Assembly (NCBI GenBank): GCA_900708905.1
Contig: CAADRB010000106.1
Location: forward strand, 1-64,000
Origin: Hymenolepis diminuta
Lineage: Eukaryota > Platyhelminthes > Cestoda > Cyclophyllidea > Hymenolepididae
Direction of reading: 5' to 3'
Length of the DNA: 64,000 nucleotides
Of this stretch, positions 1 through 12,370 are shown one piece after another. The notes under the pieces are model-generated. The model was given only the letters and a program-made list of their open reading frames with translations. It had not been told where the DNA came from and ran no database searches. Made by a program: the position numbers and the translations under genes. Each line of letters starts with the position of its first letter. The stretch's first letter is position 1.

Positions 1-39
1 TTCAGAGGTGTATTCGGATGATTGATTCACCTTCAGTCT

Positions 40-60
40 GCTTCTTCTTCTTCTTCTTCT
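40..60 (+). repeat. CTT microsatellite (mirrored at 15779-15799)
   Basis: A run of CTT trinucleotides near the outer end of the left arm, with the matching GAA run at the mirrored place in the right arm. Confidence 0.7.
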
Positions 61-364
61 CCCATTATTGTAGTAGTTCCATTGGAGATTTCCCCTCAAG
101 TCTTGCATGACCAGCCGTCCAAAAATTCTCGAGCTCAGTTTTCGCTTACCTTAGCATGGCTCCCTCCTCTTTTACTTAGGACCTGTCCTTTCCTATTCTC
201 CTGACTCGTGACGCTTTTTCCGATGCCTGGAGTAGAACACTACATTTGTTATTGGTTTCGAAAGAAGATCTAACTTCTCTGCCTTTCCAACAACATTGAC
301 GTTTGATACTGGTTTCGATTCATTGGCTATCGCAGAAACTAGGTCAGGATGTTTATTCTTCTTA

Positions 365-390
365 CCCCTCCTCCCCCTCCCCCCTCCCCC
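365..390 (-). repeat. G-quadruplex-type tract, left arm
   Basis: The plus strand is almost pure C with single T or TC breaks, so the minus strand has runs of 4, 5, 6 and 5 guanines separated by one to four bases. This fits the usual G4 pattern of four G-runs with short loops. It is 150-250 bases from the Gag zinc-knuckle relic on the same strand. Confidence 0.6.
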
Positions 391-438
391 TATTTCTACC
401 CGTTATGGTAGCACGATTTGTCTGTATCAGGGGTCGTC

Positions 439-627
439 TGCAAACTTTCATTCTGCTTCCTCTCCTTCTTCGAGCTGGCTATTGTTCTGTCTGGTTGAAC
501 AATTTGAATGAAATTCTCGACACAAGCCTTCTTCCTGCCCATCTTTACCGCATTTCTGGCAGCGATGTCTTCGGAAAAGACCGTCTTGATAATAATGACG
601 TTCTCCACAAAATTCGCATCTTAGGAG
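439..627 (-). pseudogene. Gypsy-type Gag zinc-knuckle relic (left arm copy)
   Basis: Identical mirror copy of the relic at 15212-15400, carrying the same lost Cys and His. The shared damage shows that the fragment decayed before the arms were duplicated or last homogenised. Confidence 0.65.
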
Positions 628-2570
628 TGACTAATTCCGATGTTCCTTGATTGATTGTCGGATTGGGAGCGGGTTCCCTAGGTCGAAAAGTGGTCGGTCA
701 TTTCCAGGTCCCCACAAGTTGAAGATTCGCGGCTCACGGTCCTACACCAGATTCGAATCCGCCATGAGACATTCTGCCATCAGGATTTGCGTACAAGACT
801 GACAGAAATCTAAGTCGAATCTCAGCACAGCAGGGGGATTGGAGACCAAGAATGAAAACGAAGCATCCGAATTGGCCCTCATTGAGGGAAGCAAGTCGAA
901 GACTCTTGGTTCAAAGTTGGTCAACATTACCTACCTAACAGTGAGCACCTCCACCCTCACCCATGACCACATTGAAGCACCTATAAGATCTGCCGTGGAG
1001 AGAACTGTTGTCACCGATAACCAAACCCAATTTACCAATCGTCTTTTCATAAGGTGGGTCAGTAAGTTCCTTTGTCGACATTGAGAAATCCATCTGGGTG
1101 GGGGCGTTTTTCACGATTGAAGAGACTCGGACCTCCATATCCGCGCAATTTGATGACCGCTTCTACAAAATTGTTATGATCTGTCCTTCTCTGTAGGATA
1201 CCCTAACCGACTCTCAGATTCTGCTAATGTGTCCATTACTAGCACATTGGTTAGCATGATTCTGACCATCTTCTTTATGTTCACCGTCCAGAAAAGGCTG
1301 AATGAAAAATATTGCAGGTTATACTTTATGTTGGGGTTGTCATTGAGCAAAATACAGTGCTTTCAGCGGCGCAAAATGTCGCTGTTCTTATTACATTCAT
1401 TACATTCACATTATTGACCCCTTTCCAAACATCATTGGATTGTTGTCTCCTTCACTTATATGGACTATTACCTATGATTATAACTTAACGTGCTTTTTCC
1501 CTTGCCATGGCAATGAGGTTCCTACAGCATCGAAAATGTGGAATAGGATGACCCCATATCTCTGGTAGTTGTGTTCACGATGCGGCATGACTCTTCTCTC
1601 CTTTTCTTACGACTTAAACACAACATATTTAGTCACGGATCATGCCACATAGGAGTAATATACTAATCTTTTTGCCTATTTAAATCATATATCGCAATGG
1701 ATCATTTGATTTAACGGGGTTTCGAAGGAAGCAACCATCGAATAAAAATTTAACTGATAGTTTTATTATTATATTTTGCAGTTGCAATATTTGAGATGGC
1801 GAATCTTTTGAAAAACCTCAGCTGGTCCATAGTAGAAGTGATGGTTTAATTTGTTGCAAGTTCGAATTTCTTACTTGCCGATTCTCAACTGAAACATCAT
1901 ACACCTGTATTACCTAAAGACCCCGCTTTACAATCTCCCACAATTCATCGTAGTTAAAATAAGTCTTAGAAAACATAATTGTTTGGAATTAGAAATCTAC
2001 AGGAGGATGGAGAGATAACCGTAGGGTGCGTCACTGACAATGTAAGTTCGCCGCAATTCAGCCTTCTGATTTCAAAGCTACGAATACAAGAAACACAGAT
2101 CACAAGTCCGAATTTGATAAATAAACTTGCTTTGCCTATTTTAACGAAGATAAAATATACGTGCGGATGATGTTTCAAGCTAAGTGCATATTAAGAGGGA
2201 ATACACAACAAAGTACTCTCAAAATGAATAGGGTCTTCCTATAATTGTGCATAAGAGCTCATGATCTAACTTCTCTACAATATTACAAATGACTCATTAA
2301 GTAAAGCCTACAAATGAACGAAAGTTTCCATAAATAATCTGTTTGCTCTCGGCACTAATTTACTAAAACACTGAGTTGCAGTATGGATTGGAGTTGACTC
2401 ACATGCCAACTGCTATTTAATTATTTCCTACACGCCAGTTTTAAAATACACAATTTCACTCATGATTATATATTTTAATGTGTGATCAATGAAAGAGTCT
2501 TGAAAAATAAAGACCGATATTCGTTCTCAACTGGTAATTTTTAAGAGTGTGAAATTTTATGCTTGGGCCA

Positions 2571-2601
2571 AAATATCACCCAATCTTCGTGGGTGATATT
2601 T
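2571..2601. repeat. 11-bp-stem hairpin in the left arm
   Basis: AAATATCACCC (2571-2581) and GGGTGATATTT (2591-2601) are perfect reverse complements around a nine-base loop. A mirror copy sits at 13238-13268. No role is evident. Confidence 0.55.
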
Positions 2602-3468
2602 AATGCTTCCAGCTTGCCAAATGGTGATTGGAAAATGGAATTGATAAAGAAAATGGTCTTTGAAAATCACTCTCCCCCAAATCGTGATCCTTTCACTTGG
2701 CACGACATTTCTGATTAAAGCACTTTATAATCTCAATCGTTTATAACACTTCGCGATCTCAGGATTTTCACCATTGTTAAATGATATCTTGCCAGTTTCC
2801 GAATTCCCTAATTTAAAATAAACTCTCCAAATATCAATTCCAAGCTAATGGTGTTTGAAAGACAAAATAAAAAGGGTTTACTTAGCTCTCTAGCGCTTAG
2901 ATGAAGATGAACTAAACTAATTGAAGAAGAAGAGTTCATTTGGTGAGTTTTGTTTATTCCCACGCATTGATGAGTTTGTTACCATCTAATGACGTTTTGC
3001 AATGTTTGAATAGACCAGCTTAATTACCAGAGTGCAGAATCTTAGGTGTAGGCAAATTAACTCGAATTTGCACTTTTACTCTCGCAAATATAAAAACATG
3101 GTCTTAAGCTCAAAATTCGGATTTGGCTAACCGGTAACGCTCCGTTGTAAAGTTACTTCACTGTCACATGTAGAAGCCGCGAAAATAACTCATCTTTCTA
3201 GATTGTTATTAAAGTGCACTCCAGTGAAGAGTGTCATCCTTTCAAAGCTCTAAGCTTTACTAGATGCGCACTCGGAATTCATAAATAGACTCTTCGATGT
3301 CCTTACTTGCACACACCTTAAACATTTCTACTAGTGTGGCTTGGGAAGTTATTTGAAATCTATGGTTTCAGAGAATCTTCTGATTTTTAAATTACAATTT
3401 GTGTTATTTTTTGAAAATCGAAACTTGGCGGTGAGGATGATCCCCAAACATATTTGTGAAAGCGTGCC

Positions 3469-3649
3469 TAATACTCATATTGGGATGAGAATGGCATCAG
3501 TGAGCCTCCATGGTGAGAAACTGGAATTCTGCCATGCTCTTCTATTAACCAAAGTTGACCAGTGCGATTGGGTGCACATCAACGGTCATTGAACCACTGA
3601 CATCCGATTTTGCAGACGTGCAAGTCAACCACTGCACCACCAGCGCACA
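3469..3649 (-). repeat. tRNA-derived SINE (left arm copy)
   Basis: Mirror copy of the SINE at 12190-12370, identical in sequence, with its tRNA-like head toward the higher coordinates and an ATT microsatellite next to it at about 3654-3680. Confidence 0.6.
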
Positions 3650-6289
3650 TTGTTATTATCATCACTATTATTATTATTATTAACATTAACATAATTACAA
3701 GTGAGATTTCAAAACGCCTCGAAAAATCATGAAAGCTTGAGACTTTAAACACAACATTCAATTGCCTATTTAAATAAGATGACATCTCGAGACCAAGAAA
3801 CCAAAAGTGGCGTTGAAATAGAACTAACCGAAAGACTAGAATAATGTGAGAAGGTCAAGTTGAGGTTGTTTTCAGAGTTATTTAGAGTTCCTTTTACCTC
3901 TAATGTCTCTCCAGTCGTACGGCAAACCATCAGTAATAATGGAATTCGTAGTAGAGTCATGTTATCTCTTGGGAAAAATATCGTTACTGATAGGTTACAC
4001 CTAAATCACCAACAAAACTGGCAAAGAACATTTGTAGTTAAAACACATGAGTAATGCTGTGCTCATAATAAATCCACTAGATCGATATATTAGTCATTTT
4101 GACACAGAGGGGAATATACATCCCGCTTTGATATTTCCTCATTCAAGATTCAGGATAAATCTAAAAGTAATAACCGCTATTTCGCCGAGCACTTTTCCCC
4201 ATTTCATCAATTGTTTAGCGCAGTCGGTAGTTAACTTTACTTGGCTGATTTTATCAAGCATTCTCACACTCACACGAGCAGAAGAAGAGTTGTCCTTAAA
4301 TATTAGACTGGAATAACATGTACCGAGGGCGAAGTGGCGCGATTTTGCCCCAAGCAGGTAACCATTAAGTCCTTTCTTCACTTTCTATTGCATTGCTCCC
4401 ATGTGCCTATTATTTAAAATTATTTTCTGAACTGAACCCCTTTCAAAACTTTATAAAATCAAGATCGCGTATAATCGCAGTCAGTATCTGAACATGTGTG
4501 AAATGATTGTAAATTTGAAAGAAAATGTGAAATGCTAACACAAGAACTGACAAACAGGAAGGTGTTCAGATAATGTTAACCAACCCGATCTTTAGAAAAT
4601 TTTCGCGTAAAGCGGAAACAGTTGGAAGCAGATGGTGCGATGAAATATTCAACAAGATGACTTTAGAAGTAGTTAAGACTTTATACTATTAAACAAAATA
4701 AGCGAAACTGCCATTGTAATGAATTCAAGTTGAATACGATAGATTGATTTCGTAACAATAAGCTCCTTTGCATTAAACTGTATTGGGCTGCTTAAATTCT
4801 GTCCGATTATTCTTTGGCTCAGGGGAGAAAGTGATTCAAAGAAGTGATACTGACCATCTCAATTCACTAACTGGTCAGTAGAACGTGACCAAGATGGTCG
4901 AGTCATGTAATTGACTTGTGGAATCTGGACTAACGATTAAGTGAACATCATGGAGCTAGAATGCAAATAAAGACGAGTGAAGGAAGACAGACCTTATGCC
5001 GCAGTTCCCATTGAGACCATCCTCCTCGACACTAACGGGACTCTACTGTCTGCTAATTTCAGTGGCTTTCAGTGGTAATCAAATATTGCAAAGTGTCCCG
5101 AAATTGTCCTCCTTTATAATAATCTTAGCTAATATGATATAAAAGTATTACAATTCTGTCTCCAAACCTCCGCCGGTAATTATTATGTGTCTGTGTAACG
5201 AGCCATGCAATTCAAACCCTTATTCGATCTGCTCATTTGGTGTGAGGCCAAAATGAAGCCACCGAAATTCCTATTTTCTCAACTTTTCCTTCATCCCAAT
5301 TAAAATCCAACCTTCCCATTCATTCATCTTACACTAGTCTTTGTCTGCCTTGCGACCTAACAAACCTCTCATTAAACATTCCCTTTGGATAAAGTGTCCA
5401 AGCCCGAAACTTTGACTTAAAAGTAAGTTATTCCGTGCTAACTATCGTCGAAAATGTAAGCTAAGCTGATTTGAGGAAGAAAGGCTCCCTTTGGAAAGAT
5501 ATCCACATAATACAACGTTCCGTTCAGTCGAATTAGCAAATAACCTGGAGTGTCAAAACATCGCTTCCGACTCTCGATTTTAGTCTATCCATTGTATTTA
5601 TATTGTTCTCATTTACTATCTCAATAGCTACTCCCCTCTTTACCTTCCGACTCTTGCAGTTGGGCCACTTCGATCACCCTTTTGGAAGCTTGTCAATGCT
5701 TTATTAAATAAGTTTGAACAAATTACATTAATCACGTGTTGTATTCTTTGAGAATAATTCACACTGATTCAGTAATGATCGTGCAATGCATTCAGTCGAA
5801 CGAAACGTGCCGTGTTCGTCGTTGACCAATTTTCTAATTAGATAGGTGGAAACGGACGCATCCATGCCCTAATCTAAAAGAAGCGTAGCGAAATGCATGT
5901 AGTGATTTGGGAATTGGAATACAATTTCTCCAACTATCTACTGTGTCTATTGTTATTGTGATCCACTGGAATAAAGTGAATTTGTGACATTAGCGAATGC
6001 ACCTCCTCCCCATTCTTGTTTATGAGTCTTCGACTTGATTGTACCTCATTATTTTTCATTTTACTCTGTTCTGTTTCCAAGGGCAGGAGTTTGCCAATGT
6101 TAATGAATAAGCGGGTCATGCTCCATTGATGAACTGCAGTAATCAAGATCTTATTTCATTTGAGCTTAGCAAATATGTAGCCTGCTTAATTGTAAATCAT
6201 GTCCTTGAGTGATTGGAAATATTGCACATTAACTCGATCATCAAAGCCCTCATGTCTAAGCTCATAGCTCTTGTTCAATAGCTGGAGGT

Positions 6290-9200
6290 ACATTCTCAGT
6301 CATCTCTGAGGCTCTTTATCGGTAAAGGTTAATTATTTGCTTCTTTACTGTAGAAATGACGCACACCGCAACGTTGTCAATTATATTCAATAAAGAAGGT
6401 TTTACCTATATCCGTGAATGCGTGATCGCCTTTAACTTACTCTATTTATAGCCAGATGGATTAGTGCATATTTCGAGTGTTTAATGAAAACTCATATTGC
6501 GTGATTGTCATATACTCCATATCAAGTGAAAATATCTTATTTCTAAAGGACTGTAAATATTCTCTCTAATATCTCTTCAGGATATTTTAAAAGTTTCATA
6601 TTTTTTAATAAAATCAGCTTAATTACGCCAATTTGGAAAAATTTTTGTATTAAATTTAGATTGGACCTCAAGCTTCAAAATACACGACAATATACTAAAA
6701 CAGATTTTAATTTTTGCTTAAATTTTGTCATCCATGATGAGTCATTAATATCAGGGAAAATTTATGTAATGAAAGTGCTATTCTTAGTGGTCCTATCTTG
6801 AGAGGCTGAAAAATCAAAAATCTACATTTTGAAAAGTAGATTTTGCAAAATATCTGCATTCTTTTGTGACAAAACGAGTTAGCATGTTGAATACTGTACA
6901 GAAGTACATATTTAGTGCTTTTTTTCATTCTAATGGAGAAAAAATGTACAGATATTTGCATTTTCTTACTTTCATGAGCATTTATTTTTTCAAAATCATG
7001 CAATATTTTCTATTGCTCTGTGTACATTCATTGCACATATGTAATCTTCAACTTTAATACATAAAGTAGGTTTTTGAACAGAAAGGTTTCATAAGTGCTT
7101 TAAAATTTAAAGATGATTTGAGTTGCATGCCTAGTAAGATACGTTTATTAATTAAAACCGGAACTGTGGTAAAAACTGAATTGTAGCAAACGTCTTTCTA
7201 AATCTGAAAGACATAAATGCAATTTTTCGGGGTTAATTTATCTAATCAGAATACACCTTTCATTTAAAAAACCTATCATGCGCTCAGAGGATTTTGCGTA
7301 TTTTAAATACAATATATGGTCAAATTATTTACTTAAAAATTCTACAGCAACCAATGAAAGGCCGCTCTTGATATTAATTTGTCCTTGTTTTTAATCATGT
7401 GAAAATTTAATACAATATCTTTGCTGTATAATGCAAATATGATCCGACGTTTAAGAAGTTCAAACTTACCATTATTTAATCCCTAAACTTAATAACTTCG
7501 TTATTTGAGATTAATATTAATATTCAGGCGGTCGTTAACAAAGTTGGTTGTGAAAAAGTAATGCGCCTATTAAAATCAATCAATTTTTTTCTGAATTAAA
7601 TCGAAAATGAGAAATTATAGGGAAAGCACTCAAGAAATATTGAATAAATTGCATTTTGTAAACTTAAGGAGACACTTCGCTAACTTAATTAACAATTAAT
7701 TAATAATTACCGGAAAATGACAAAGTAATATCGAGTTAAAATGGATAGTAGTAAGTTAAATTTCTTTAAGTCAGTATGGATAAATGAAATTTCGTACCTT
7801 TACAAAAGTGAAAAATATATCCCTTAAGTGACACTGAAATATCTCAGACCTTTAAAAACTGAAACCTGATTTCCTGAATTGCATTTTCTTAAGCAAATAT
7901 AAGAAATTATCGGAACACTTACAACATCTGAAGATGTTGAACTTTAATTTACTAGGCCATCTACAATATATTTAATTTTTATAAAAAGGAAGCCATAAAA
8001 CAGTCTGGAAATAATCAAGAAAAATTATCTTCAAAAAGAATGAAAGTTATGTTAGTTTAGCATCAAACAAAACAATCTAATTATGAGATCAGTTTATAAT
8101 TGCTCTATGCCGTAGAAGGACACCACAAATTGGCTTTGAAGAAAAGGAAAAGAACTAGCAAAGTTCAACACCCAGAAATACATTCTGTTATTCTAAGAAA
8201 ACTCTTAATCAATTTAATATAACTAAATCAGTAGTTTCAGATTAGGAAATAACACAAAAAGATGAGTTTAAATGACGATTATGATCACTCATTTCACTTA
8301 TATTCAAACAAAAGATTTTTAAAAATCATTTCCATAAAATGCAGTCAAGCCACTTAGGAGAGCGTTATCTGAAGTTGTATCGATTGACCCGGAGAGTATT
8401 TTAGCATTTGGAAAATTGTAAGAAGCAAACTTTCTAAAACGCTTCGGATTAATGACACGCCGGCTTACTTTGTGCTTTGACTTGGGGGATAAATATTAAT
8501 TTAAATTAATTAAGATCATTAGTTCCGCAAATAAAAATTTATTTTTTACAGTAAAAGGAAATAAAGATAGCCTCCTGGAAGATTTAATTTTTATTTTATT
8601 TCACTTAACTCTGTCATTTTTTGTTTTAGAAAATTCTGCCTGCTATTTTCTAGTGTGGTTATTTTAAAATATGATGTTAAATCATTTATGCATCAGTTTA
8701 AGAAGGATAAAAATCCAACATGCCAATGTTATTTCAAAAATGATTCGAAATAGTTGTATTAGTATCTGTTATAATAAATTGTTTTATTTAAATTTTAATT
8801 TAACTTACGATTTTTTGCCAGTGAGTTTACTTGAAAGCATGAATGTGACGCTCATTAATCTTAGAATGCCATAGATTTTGTTTTGAAATGATATGGAAAA
8901 TGAATCATGTCCACTGTAAACAATCTTAGTAAAATCTCTTTCAGACTAAATAAACATGGCCATTAATAATGATGTTAAAGATGAGTAAGTACCTGAAAAA
9001 ATAAGGTCAGATTCAAAGAGGGCTTCGAATTGCTTCTTGATGTTTTTGCATCTATGAATGAAAAACTATTTCGATCTTTATTTACTTTCACCAAATACAA
9101 CAATACACAAAAAGGTCATATATAAAGTTAACCCACAATTGTTTATTCTAAAGAACACTATCTTTACCAATAATTATATTAATTAACCATTTAATATTAT

Positions 9201-9549
9201 CGCTAATTACTGACAAAAAAACTCAGAGAGTAATAATACACCTATATGCAAATTGACCCCTTACACAGAGCGCAGATTTTTATGACTGTGCAATCAGATT
9301 TAGACGTCAACAGGAGGGATTGTACGGCACTTAAACTGTAAGAAAATGAGAATCTCTAAGATTGACTCATCAATTTGTGGAAAAAGGTTGCCTTTTCACG
9401 TTGCCAACAACTAGACATTGCAATTGAAATAAGTCAATGAATAAAAGGAGAGATAGTTGAACAACGGCAAAAGTACTCAGATCAGCAAATCAATTATTCA
9501 TCCAAAATAGCGATAAGAATTAGAATTAGGTAGAGATGACTGGGAATGC
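6290..9549. other. AT-rich unique spacer of the palindrome
   Basis: This 3260 bp segment separates the arms. It is much more AT-rich than the arms and has no open frame with protein-like composition; the two longest are 91 and 67 codons and low in complexity. Just inside the arm ends, 6290-6307 still pairs with 9532-9549 at 16 of 18 bases, after which only scattered similarity is visible. A small hairpin is present (6817-6825 with 6836-6844). I see no gene here. Confidence 0.8.
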
Positions 9550-9719
9550 ACCTCCAGCTATTGAACAAGAGCTATGAGCTTAGACATGAGGGCTTTGATG
9601 ATCGAGTTAATGTGCAATATTTCCAATCACTCAAGGACATGATTTACAATTAAGCAGGCTACATATTTGCTAAGCTCAAATGAAATAAGATCTTGATTAC
9701 TGCAGTTCATCAATGGAGC

Positions 9720-9905
9720 ATGACCCGCTTATTCATTAACATTGGCAAACTCCTGCCCTTGGAAACAGAACAGAGTAAAATGAAAAATAATGAGGTACAA
9801 TCAAGTCGAAGACTCATAAACAAGAATGGGGAGGAGGTGCATTCGCTAATGTCACAAATTCACTTTATTCCAGTGGATCACAATAACAATAGACACAGTA
9901 GATAG
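9720..9905 (+). other. Unassigned ORF near inner arm edge (mirrored at 5934-6119)
   Basis: From the first ATG this frame gives about 61 residues, hydrophilic and rich in Asn, Ser and charged residues, ending in NNNRHSR. An acceptor-like CTGCAG lies just upstream. No family is recognised. It could be an exon or chance. Confidence 0.15.
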
Positions 9906-11457
9906 TTGGAGAAATTGTATTCCAATTCCCAAATCACTACATGCATTTCGCTACGCTTCTTTTAGATTAGGGCATGGATGCGTCCGTTTCCACCTATCTA
10001 ATTAGAAAATTGGTCAACGACGAACACGGCACGTTTCGTTCGACTGAATGCATTGCACGATCATTACTGAATCAGTGTGAATTATTCTCAAAGAATACAA
10101 CACGTGATTAATGTAATTTGTTCAAACTTATTTAATAAAGCATTGACAAGCTTCCAAAAGGGTGATCGAAGTGGCCCAACTGCAAGAGTCGGAAGGTAAA
10201 GAGGGGAGTAGCTATTGAGATAGTAAATGAGAACAATATAAATACAATGGATAGACTAAAATCGAGAGTCGGAAGCGATGTTTTGACACTCCAGGTTATT
10301 TGCTAATTCGACTGAACGGAACGTTGTATTATGTGGATATCTTTCCAAAGGGAGCCTTTCTTCCTCAAATCAGCTTAGCTTACATTTTCGACGATAGTTA
10401 GCACGGAATAACTTACTTTTAAGTCAAAGTTTCGGGCTTGGACACTTTATCCAAAGGGAATGTTTAATGAGAGGTTTGTTAGGTCGCAAGGCAGACAAAG
10501 ACTAGTGTAAGATGAATGAATGGGAAGGTTGGATTTTAATTGGGATGAAGGAAAAGTTGAGAAAATAGGAATTTCGGTGGCTTCATTTTGGCCTCACACC
10601 AAATGAGCAGATCGAATAAGGGTTTGAATTGCATGGCTCGTTACACAGACACATAATAATTACCGGCGGAGGTTTGGAGACAGAATTGTAATACTTTTAT
10701 ATCATATTAGCTAAGATTATTATAAAGGAGGACAATTTCGGGACACTTTGCAATATTTGATTACCACTGAAAGCCACTGAAATTAGCAGACAGTAGAGTC
10801 CCGTTAGTGTCGAGGAGGATGGTCTCAATGGGAACTGCGGCATAAGGTCTGTCTTCCTTCACTCGTCTTTATTTGCATTCTAGCTCCATGATGTTCACTT
10901 AATCGTTAGTCCAGATTCCACAAGTCAATTACATGACTCGACCATCTTGGTCACGTTCTACTGACCAGTTAGTGAATTGAGATGGTCAGTATCACTTCTT
11001 TGAATCACTTTCTCCCCTGAGCCAAAGAATAATCGGACAGAATTTAAGCAGCCCAATACAGTTTAATGCAAAGGAGCTTATTGTTACGAAATCAATCTAT
11101 CGTATTCAACTTGAATTCATTACAATGGCAGTTTCGCTTATTTTGTTTAATAGTATAAAGTCTTAACTACTTCTAAAGTCATCTTGTTGAATATTTCATC
11201 GCACCATCTGCTTCCAACTGTTTCCGCTTTACGCGAAAATTTTCTAAAGATCGGGTTGGTTAACATTATCTGAACACCTTCCTGTTTGTCAGTTCTTGTG
11301 TTAGCATTTCACATTTTCTTTCAAATTTACAATCATTTCACACATGTTCAGATACTGACTGCGATTATACGCGATCTTGATTTTATAAAGTTTTGAAAGG
11401 GGTTCAGTTCAGAAAATAATTTTAAATAATAGGCACATGGGAGCAATGCAATAGAAA

Positions 11458-11700
11458 GTGAAGAAAGGACTTAATGGTTACCTGCTTGGGGCAAAATCGC
11501 GCCACTTCGCCCTCGGTACATGTTATTCCAGTCTAATATTTAAGGACAACTCTTCTTCTGCTCGTGTGAGTGTGAGAATGCTTGATAAAATCAGCCAAGT
11601 AAAGTTAACTACCGACTGCGCTAAACAATTGATGAAATGGGGAAAAGTGCTCGGCGAAATAGCGGTTATTACTTTTAGATTTATCCTGAATCTTGAATGA
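11458..11700 (+). other. Unassigned ORF in palindrome arm (mirrored at 4139-4381)
   Basis: Eighty codons with mixed composition and a Lys/Leu-rich C-terminal half. The start is a GTG. The antisense strand is open for about as long, so coding direction is uncertain, and no domain is recognised. I list it because it is one of the longer open frames in the arms and occurs twice. Confidence 0.12.
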
Positions 11701-12189
11701 GGAAATATCAAAGCGGGATGTATATTCCCCTCTGTGTCAAAATGACTAATATATCGATCTAGTGGATTTATTATGAGCACAGCATTACTCATGTGTTTTA
11801 ACTACAAATGTTCTTTGCCAGTTTTGTTGGTGATTTAGGTGTAACCTATCAGTAACGATATTTTTCCCAAGAGATAACATGACTCTACTACGAATTCCAT
11901 TATTACTGATGGTTTGCCGTACGACTGGAGAGACATTAGAGGTAAAAGGAACTCTAAATAACTCTGAAAACAACCTCAACTTGACCTTCTCACATTATTC
12001 TAGTCTTTCGGTTAGTTCTATTTCAACGCCACTTTTGGTTTCTTGGTCTCGAGATGTCATCTTATTTAAATAGGCAATTGAATGTTGTGTTTAAAGTCTC
12101 AAGCTTTCATGATTTTTCGAGGCGTTTTGAAATCTCACTTGTAATTATGTTAATGTTAATAATAATAATAATAGTGATGATAATAACAA

Positions 12190-12370
12190 TGTGCGCTGGT
12201 GGTGCAGTGGTTGACTTGCACGTCTGCAAAATCGGATGTCAGTGGTTCAATGACCGTTGATGTGCACCCAATCGCACTGGTCAACTTTGGTTAATAGAAG
12301 AGCATGGCAGAATTCCAGTTTCTCACCATGGAGGCTCACTGATGCCATTCTCATCCCAATATGAGTATTA
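12190..12370 (+). repeat. tRNA-derived SINE (right arm copy)
   Basis: The head starts about 12191 and resembles a tRNA. An A-box-like TGGTGCAGTGG is followed about 30 bases later by a B-box-like GGTTCAATGACC. The first six bases, GTGCGC, can pair with GTGCAC at 12262-12267, and CCA follows. The body continues through a segment ending in a motif like ATGCCATTCTC. Related copies occur at 37384-37525 (+) and 53340-53545 (-), so this is an interspersed family and not a functional tRNA gene. An AAT-type microsatellite lies just upstream. Confidence 0.6.

Larger units (their letters stand above)
1..6289 (+). repeat. Left arm of a giant perfect inverted repeat
   Basis: Base x of this arm pairs with base 15839-x of the right arm. 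All 17 open frames of 60 codons or more in this arm recur, residue for residue, on the opposite strand at mirrored coordinates, and the segments compared base by base (near 1, 3600 and 6150) show no substitution or indel. Perfect pairing stops at 6289; the first mismatch is 6290 against 9549. The arm is clearly richer in GC than the spacer and the rest of the window. It carries a Gag zinc-knuckle relic, a tRNA-derived SINE, a G/C tract and microsatellites, and no gene I can defend. The window starts exactly at the mirror of the right arm's last base, so position 1 is probably a contig or scaffold end. Confidence 0.95.

Noticed and set aside
839..1084. Integrase-like peptide (VVTDNQTQFTNRLF) on the plus strand of the left arm
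   Set aside because: It recalls the TDNGTQF motif of retroelement integrases, but the key Gly is Gln, the following residues do not continue the domain, and the well-spaced Gag zinc knuckle lies nearby on the opposite strand. Chance or antisense of gag is more likely; a translated search would settle it.
3654..3680. CRISPR-like or tandem array near the ATT repeats
   Set aside because: It is a simple ATT microsatellite with no spaced direct repeats; no CRISPR-type array occurs anywhere in the window, as expected for a eukaryote.
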